Shown: positions 4,934 to 7,636 of the stretch, piece after piece
Layout of the letters: each line of letters starts with the position of its first letter
How positions within the stretch are numbered: the first letter of the stretch is position 1
Program-made: the position numbers and the translations under genes
The notes under the pieces: generated by a model
The model's database searches: none
The model's input: only the letters and a program-made list of their open reading frames with translations
What the model was told of the DNA's origin: nothing
Assembly (NCBI GenBank): GCA_039188505.1
Contig: JBCCZC010000275.1
Coordinates: 1 to 7,636 of the forward strand
Length of the DNA: 7,636 nt
Source: JBCCZC01 sp039188505
GTDB taxonomy: Bacteria > Pseudomonadota > Gammaproteobacteria > Xanthomonadales > SZUA-38
Direction of reading: 5' to 3'

Positions 4934-6730
4934 ATGAAATCGAGCACCTGCATCTTGTATCCGTCTGCTGCGGCGATGCTCCTGGCGCTGGCCGGAGCCC
5001 TCGGCACGGGGGCAGCGCATGCCGACGCGGCAGCGCCTTGGCGCACCTGCGTCGAGAGCATCGATTACCGCGCGCCGAGCGAGTCCGAAAGCACGCTCCG
5101 GGTCGTCGACCGCTTCGACCGGGATATCACGGGGGCTGGCGTGGCGCTGATGGACTGGGAGGGGTTCGTCGAGAATCCCCAGTTCCGGCTGAAGGTCGTT
5201 CCGCCGGAGGACGTCGCCTACCCGGTCAGTCTCCGCGTCACTGCGACGGAGGCGCCGCGCCTCTACATCTTCCAGCGGCACGTCGGAGAGAATCCCTACG
5301 ACATTCGCAATTGGCTTTCGCTACAGAATGAGACCGGTCCTGCCTGGGGCGCCAATCTTGTCGTGATGGACGGCGGGCGCTGGGTCTACGGCGGCGTGGA
5401 CCATGATCTCAGCGCCGAGGAACTGAGCGAGATCGGCCTGCGCCGTGAGGTCAGACAGTTCGGACCCGATGATTTTCCGCTGGAGCTGCACGTCGGGATC
5501 CACCCGGATCGTGAGGGGGGGGACGAGCAATACACGCTCGACATCGAGCTGTCCGACGGCAATGGCGAGGTCCATCAACACAGTCTGCCCATCCACGTCT
5601 GCGATCAGGATCGGCCAGACCGGGAGACCGACTTCCAATTCCACGTGGATTACAGCTACGACTTCTTCGGGTACCTCGAGGAAGACCCGGATGGCCAGGT
5701 GGTCGCCGAGGCGGCCGAGCGGACCCTCAACGACCTGGCCTACTTCTTTGCCGATATGCGCTTCGATGAAGTGCCCGTCGGCGCCTGCAGCACCGAGGTC
5801 AATTTCACCATTCCGGATCGCCCCGCCACAGGAGAGAACACCAAGGCCTACGACCGCGGGCATTACGTGTTCATCACCTCGCACAGCGGCGGTGGTGGAC
5901 TGAACAGTCCGTATATGCACCGCATCGACGGCGAGGAGACGGACTTCTCGGCCTGCAGCTTCTGGGGCGCGAACCCGCGCGAACAGCTCTCAGTCAACGT
6001 GGACCAGCGCATCTATGTGCCGGAGTACCGCTGGTGGCAGGTGGTTTCCTGGAACTACGGACGCAACGGTGAGTGCCTGGGCGATGAGGTCGGCGATCCG
6101 GGCAAGGGCTGCATCGCGTGTCCGGACGACGAGCCCTGGTGCGCGCACCAGCGCGGCGACCTCTACTGGCCCAATCTCCACGAGCTCAACCACGGCCTGA
6201 CGCTCGCGACCGGCTGGCCTCGTTGGTACCGGTGGTTCTTCAGCGACAACTTGTGCGTCGACGACGACGCGCTCATGCGCTACAGCGGCACCTGCCTGCC
6301 GATGTACCGAACCGATCACGTCGTGCTGTTCGGCGAGACCTTTGAATCGAACAAGCAAGCGGACTGGGGCCGCACGCTTTTCCGCAAGTACGACTATCTC
6401 CTGATGCAGGCAACGGGCTGGGAGCTGCGCGACACCACCATGCTGGTGGAGCTGTCGCTCGCGACCGAATCGCTCGCTGGCGGCACGGTCGGAAGCCCCT
6501 TCGATCAGCGTCTCGAGGCCTACGGCGGGGTTCCGTCCTATCGATTCACGATCACCCAGGGTTCCCTGCCACCGGGCCTCACGCTCAACGGATTCAACGG
6601 CCGGCTCCAGGGGACACCAACGGTACCTGGCACCTACCGATTCACGGTCCTGCTGGAAGACTCGGACGAGTACAACGTGCTCCGTCAGGGAGGCCTCCGG
6701 AGAACGTTCGAGGTCGTTGTCGATGGCTAG
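4934..6730 (+). CDS. Secreted putative zinc metallopeptidase with C-terminal Ig-like domain
   Basis: A 598-residue exported protein. Residues 1-30 are a Sec signal peptide (MKSSTC..., cleavage near AHA|DA). Residues 31-230 look beta-rich and match no family I can name. Residues 235-500 form a probable zincin domain. It begins with a helix-like stretch (AAERTLNDLAYFFADMRFDEVPVG, about 260-283) that I associate with predicted secreted zinc proteases, and it carries HELNHG at 416-421, a clear HExxH with Glu417 as the putative general base. The third ligand is not obvious; Glu468 or Glu471 (GETFE) are candidates. Residues about 505-598 (GGTVGSPFDQRLEAYGG...SLPPGLTLN...GTPTVPGTYRFTV) are a typical He_PIG-type Ig-like domain. 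Ten cysteines lie in the mature chain, four of them (381-403) just before HELNH, which suggests disulfides. There is no Shine-Dalgarno sequence. The next gene overlaps its end by 8 bp. Enzyme activity is inferred from the motif only. Confidence 0.75.
   Translation: MKSSTCILYPSAAAMLLALAGALGTGAAHADAAAPWRTCVESIDYRAPSESESTLRVVDRFDRDITGAGVALMDWEGFVENPQFRLKVVPPEDVAYPVSLRVTATEAPRLYIFQRHVGENPYDIRNWLSLQNETGPAWGANLVVMDGGRWVYGGVDHDLSAEELSEIGLRREVRQFGPDDFPLELHVGIHPDREGGDEQYTLDIELSDGNGEVHQHSLPIHVCDQDRPDRETDFQFHVDYSYDFFGYLEEDPDGQVVAEAAERTLNDLAYFFADMRFDEVPVGACSTEVNFTIPDRPATGENTKAYDRGHYVFITSHSGGGGLNSPYMHRIDGEETDFSACSFWGANPREQLSVNVDQRIYVPEYRWWQVVSWNYGRNGECLGDEVGDPGKGCIACPDDEPWCAHQRGDLYWPNLHELNHGLTLATGWPRWYRWFFSDNLCVDDDALMRYSGTCLPMYRTDHVVLFGETFESNKQADWGRTLFRKYDYLLMQATGWELRDTTMLVELSLATESLAGGTVGSPFDQRLEAYGGVPSYRFTITQGSLPPGLTLNGFNGRLQGTPTVPGTYRFTVLLEDSDEYNVLRQGGLRRTFEVVVDG
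6710..6714 (+). promoter_or_regulatory. Ribosome binding site inside the metallopeptidase gene, for the next gene
   Basis: GAGGT lies 8 nt before ATG 6723, within the last codons of the metallopeptidase gene. It supports the overlapping start and separate but coupled translation of the downstream protein. Confidence 0.6.
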
Positions 6731-7636
6731 GCGCCTCATCGCGGCGATCGGCATGCTAGTGGGCGGGCTGCTTGCCACCCCGGCTGCGGCGTCCGATCCG
6801 GAGATCATCAGCCCGCTGCCGGGACTGGTGAGCGATGCCACCCCCCTCGGCGATGGCGCGATCATGACCCTGCGATGGACCTCACCCGTCGAGGCGGACG
6901 TTGTTGACTGGGCGATCTATGTCGGCACCGAGCCGGGAGCCTGGGACATCCAGCGAATCACGCACATGAATCGCTATTTCCTCGAGGATCGGCCGCTCGA
7001 GGAATCGCTGAAGATCGGCATTCCTGCGGATGGCTCCACCTTCTACGTTCGCCTCTTCTGGCGTGCGCCCGGCAAGGGATTTCACTGGCTCGACCAGACC
7101 TACGAAGCACCCGACTTCAACACCGAGGGCGATTCCTTCGCGCTCAACGCAGGTCTCAACGATGCCTGGTTCGACCCCGCGACGTCCGGTCAGGGCATGC
7201 TCGTCAATGTCTTCCCGGGAATCAGAAAGGTGTTCGTCGCCCTGTTCACCTTTGATTCGGAAGCGCCGCCGCCGGGCGCCACGGCGACCCTGGGCGGCCC
7301 GGGACAGCGCTGGCTGACAGGGCTCGGCGACATCGAAGGCAATCGCGTCGAGCTGGACGTCGCCTATACGACCGGAGGTGTGTTCGATTCCCCCGAGCCG
7401 GCGCCGGACACCGATGCCGGCCAGGGGACCCTCGTGCTGACCTTCGAGGACTGCGCGAGCGGCATGCTGACCTACGATCTGCCGGTTGCGGGACTCCAGG
7501 GATCCATGCCGTTACAGCGCGTGGCCCCGGACAACGAGCCGCTCTGCGTTGCCCTTGCCGACGGTGTCGTGACCGATGCCGAACGGACCAACTTGCCGGG
7601 AGAGCTGCCCACCGCAGATGCCGGCTTCGTGATCAA
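6723..7636 (+). CDS. Secreted multidomain protein, N-terminal part (runs off the right edge)
   Basis: The frame opens at ATG 6723, inside the end of the metallopeptidase gene, and stays open for 304 codons to the window edge. Residues 1-23 are a Sec signal peptide (MARRLIAAIGMLVGG..., cleavage near AAA|SD). Residues 27-130 (IISPLPG...WAIYVGTEPG.WDI...IPADGSTFYVRLFWR...WLDQTYEAP) match a fibronectin/Ig-like module frequent in exported proteobacterial proteins. Residues 141-280 are a second beta-rich module: LNDAWFDPATSGQGMLVNVFP, FVALFTFD, GQRWLTGLGDIEG, GTLVLTFEDC, MLTYDLP and QRVAPDNEPLC. I recognise this from exported gammaproteobacterial proteins of unknown role. Cys244 and Cys275 may form a disulfide. 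The C-terminus is missing. The 8-bp overlap and shared export suggest a joint function with the upstream putative protease, for example as a binding or surface partner; that is inference. Confidence 0.8.
   Translation, partial: MARRLIAAIGMLVGGLLATPAAASDPEIISPLPGLVSDATPLGDGAIMTLRWTSPVEADVVDWAIYVGTEPGAWDIQRITHMNRYFLEDRPLEESLKIGIPADGSTFYVRLFWRAPGKGFHWLDQTYEAPDFNTEGDSFALNAGLNDAWFDPATSGQGMLVNVFPGIRKVFVALFTFDSEAPPPGATATLGGPGQRWLTGLGDIEGNRVELDVAYTTGGVFDSPEPAPDTDAGQGTLVLTFEDCASGMLTYDLPVAGLQGSMPLQRVAPDNEPLCVALADGVVTDAERTNLPGELPTADAGFVI

Noticed and set aside
4786..5331. A 181-codon plus-strand frame overlapping the metallopeptidase start
   Set aside because: It runs out of frame through the signal peptide and N-terminal domain of the supported gene, lacks a ribosome site and turns arginine-rich as shadow frames do.

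Overview
The window is GC-rich chromosomal DNA that looks gammaproteobacterial. Strong GGAGG-type ribosome sites precede several genes. The secreted-protein modules (an FTYQG...GFADG surface-protein head, an 'AWFDPATSGQG' module, a 'DGFE' C-terminal tail) are ones I associate with Lysobacterales/Chromatiales relatives such as Wenzhouxiangella. That placement is recalled and inferred, not computed. There are no tRNA or rRNA genes, CRISPR arrays, transposases or phage genes.

The left part (1-2913) is read from the minus strand. It holds a DUF3604 lipoprotein gene (2913 to 988) and then a small exported protein gene (771 to 499). The small gene overlaps by 4 bp the start of a secreted surface protein that runs off the left edge (502 to 1). 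The DUF3604 gene is intact from lipoprotein signal to the usual C-terminus except for one in-frame amber codon (2599-2601) after residue 104. This is the most striking feature of the window.

A 633-bp divergent gap (2914-3546) holds a candidate promoter with an operator-like palindrome on the DUF3604 side and a strong hairpin. On the plus strand follow a secreted alpha/beta hydrolase (3547-4605) and a 328-bp gap. Next comes a two-gene unit: a secreted, cysteine-rich protein with an HExxH zinc-protease motif and a C-terminal Ig-like domain (4934-6730), overlapping by 8 bp another secreted multidomain protein that runs off the right edge (6723-7636).

All five genes with visible N-termini encode export signals (four Sec-type, one lipoprotein), so the window is a cluster of envelope and extracellular functions. 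The sequence supports two coupled pairs (771/502 and 4934/6723). It does not show that the DUF3604 protein and the hydrolase belong to one pathway. No clearly new multi-gene system is evident. The best leads are the amber-interrupted DUF3604 gene and the unassigned putative metallopeptidase with its overlapping partner.
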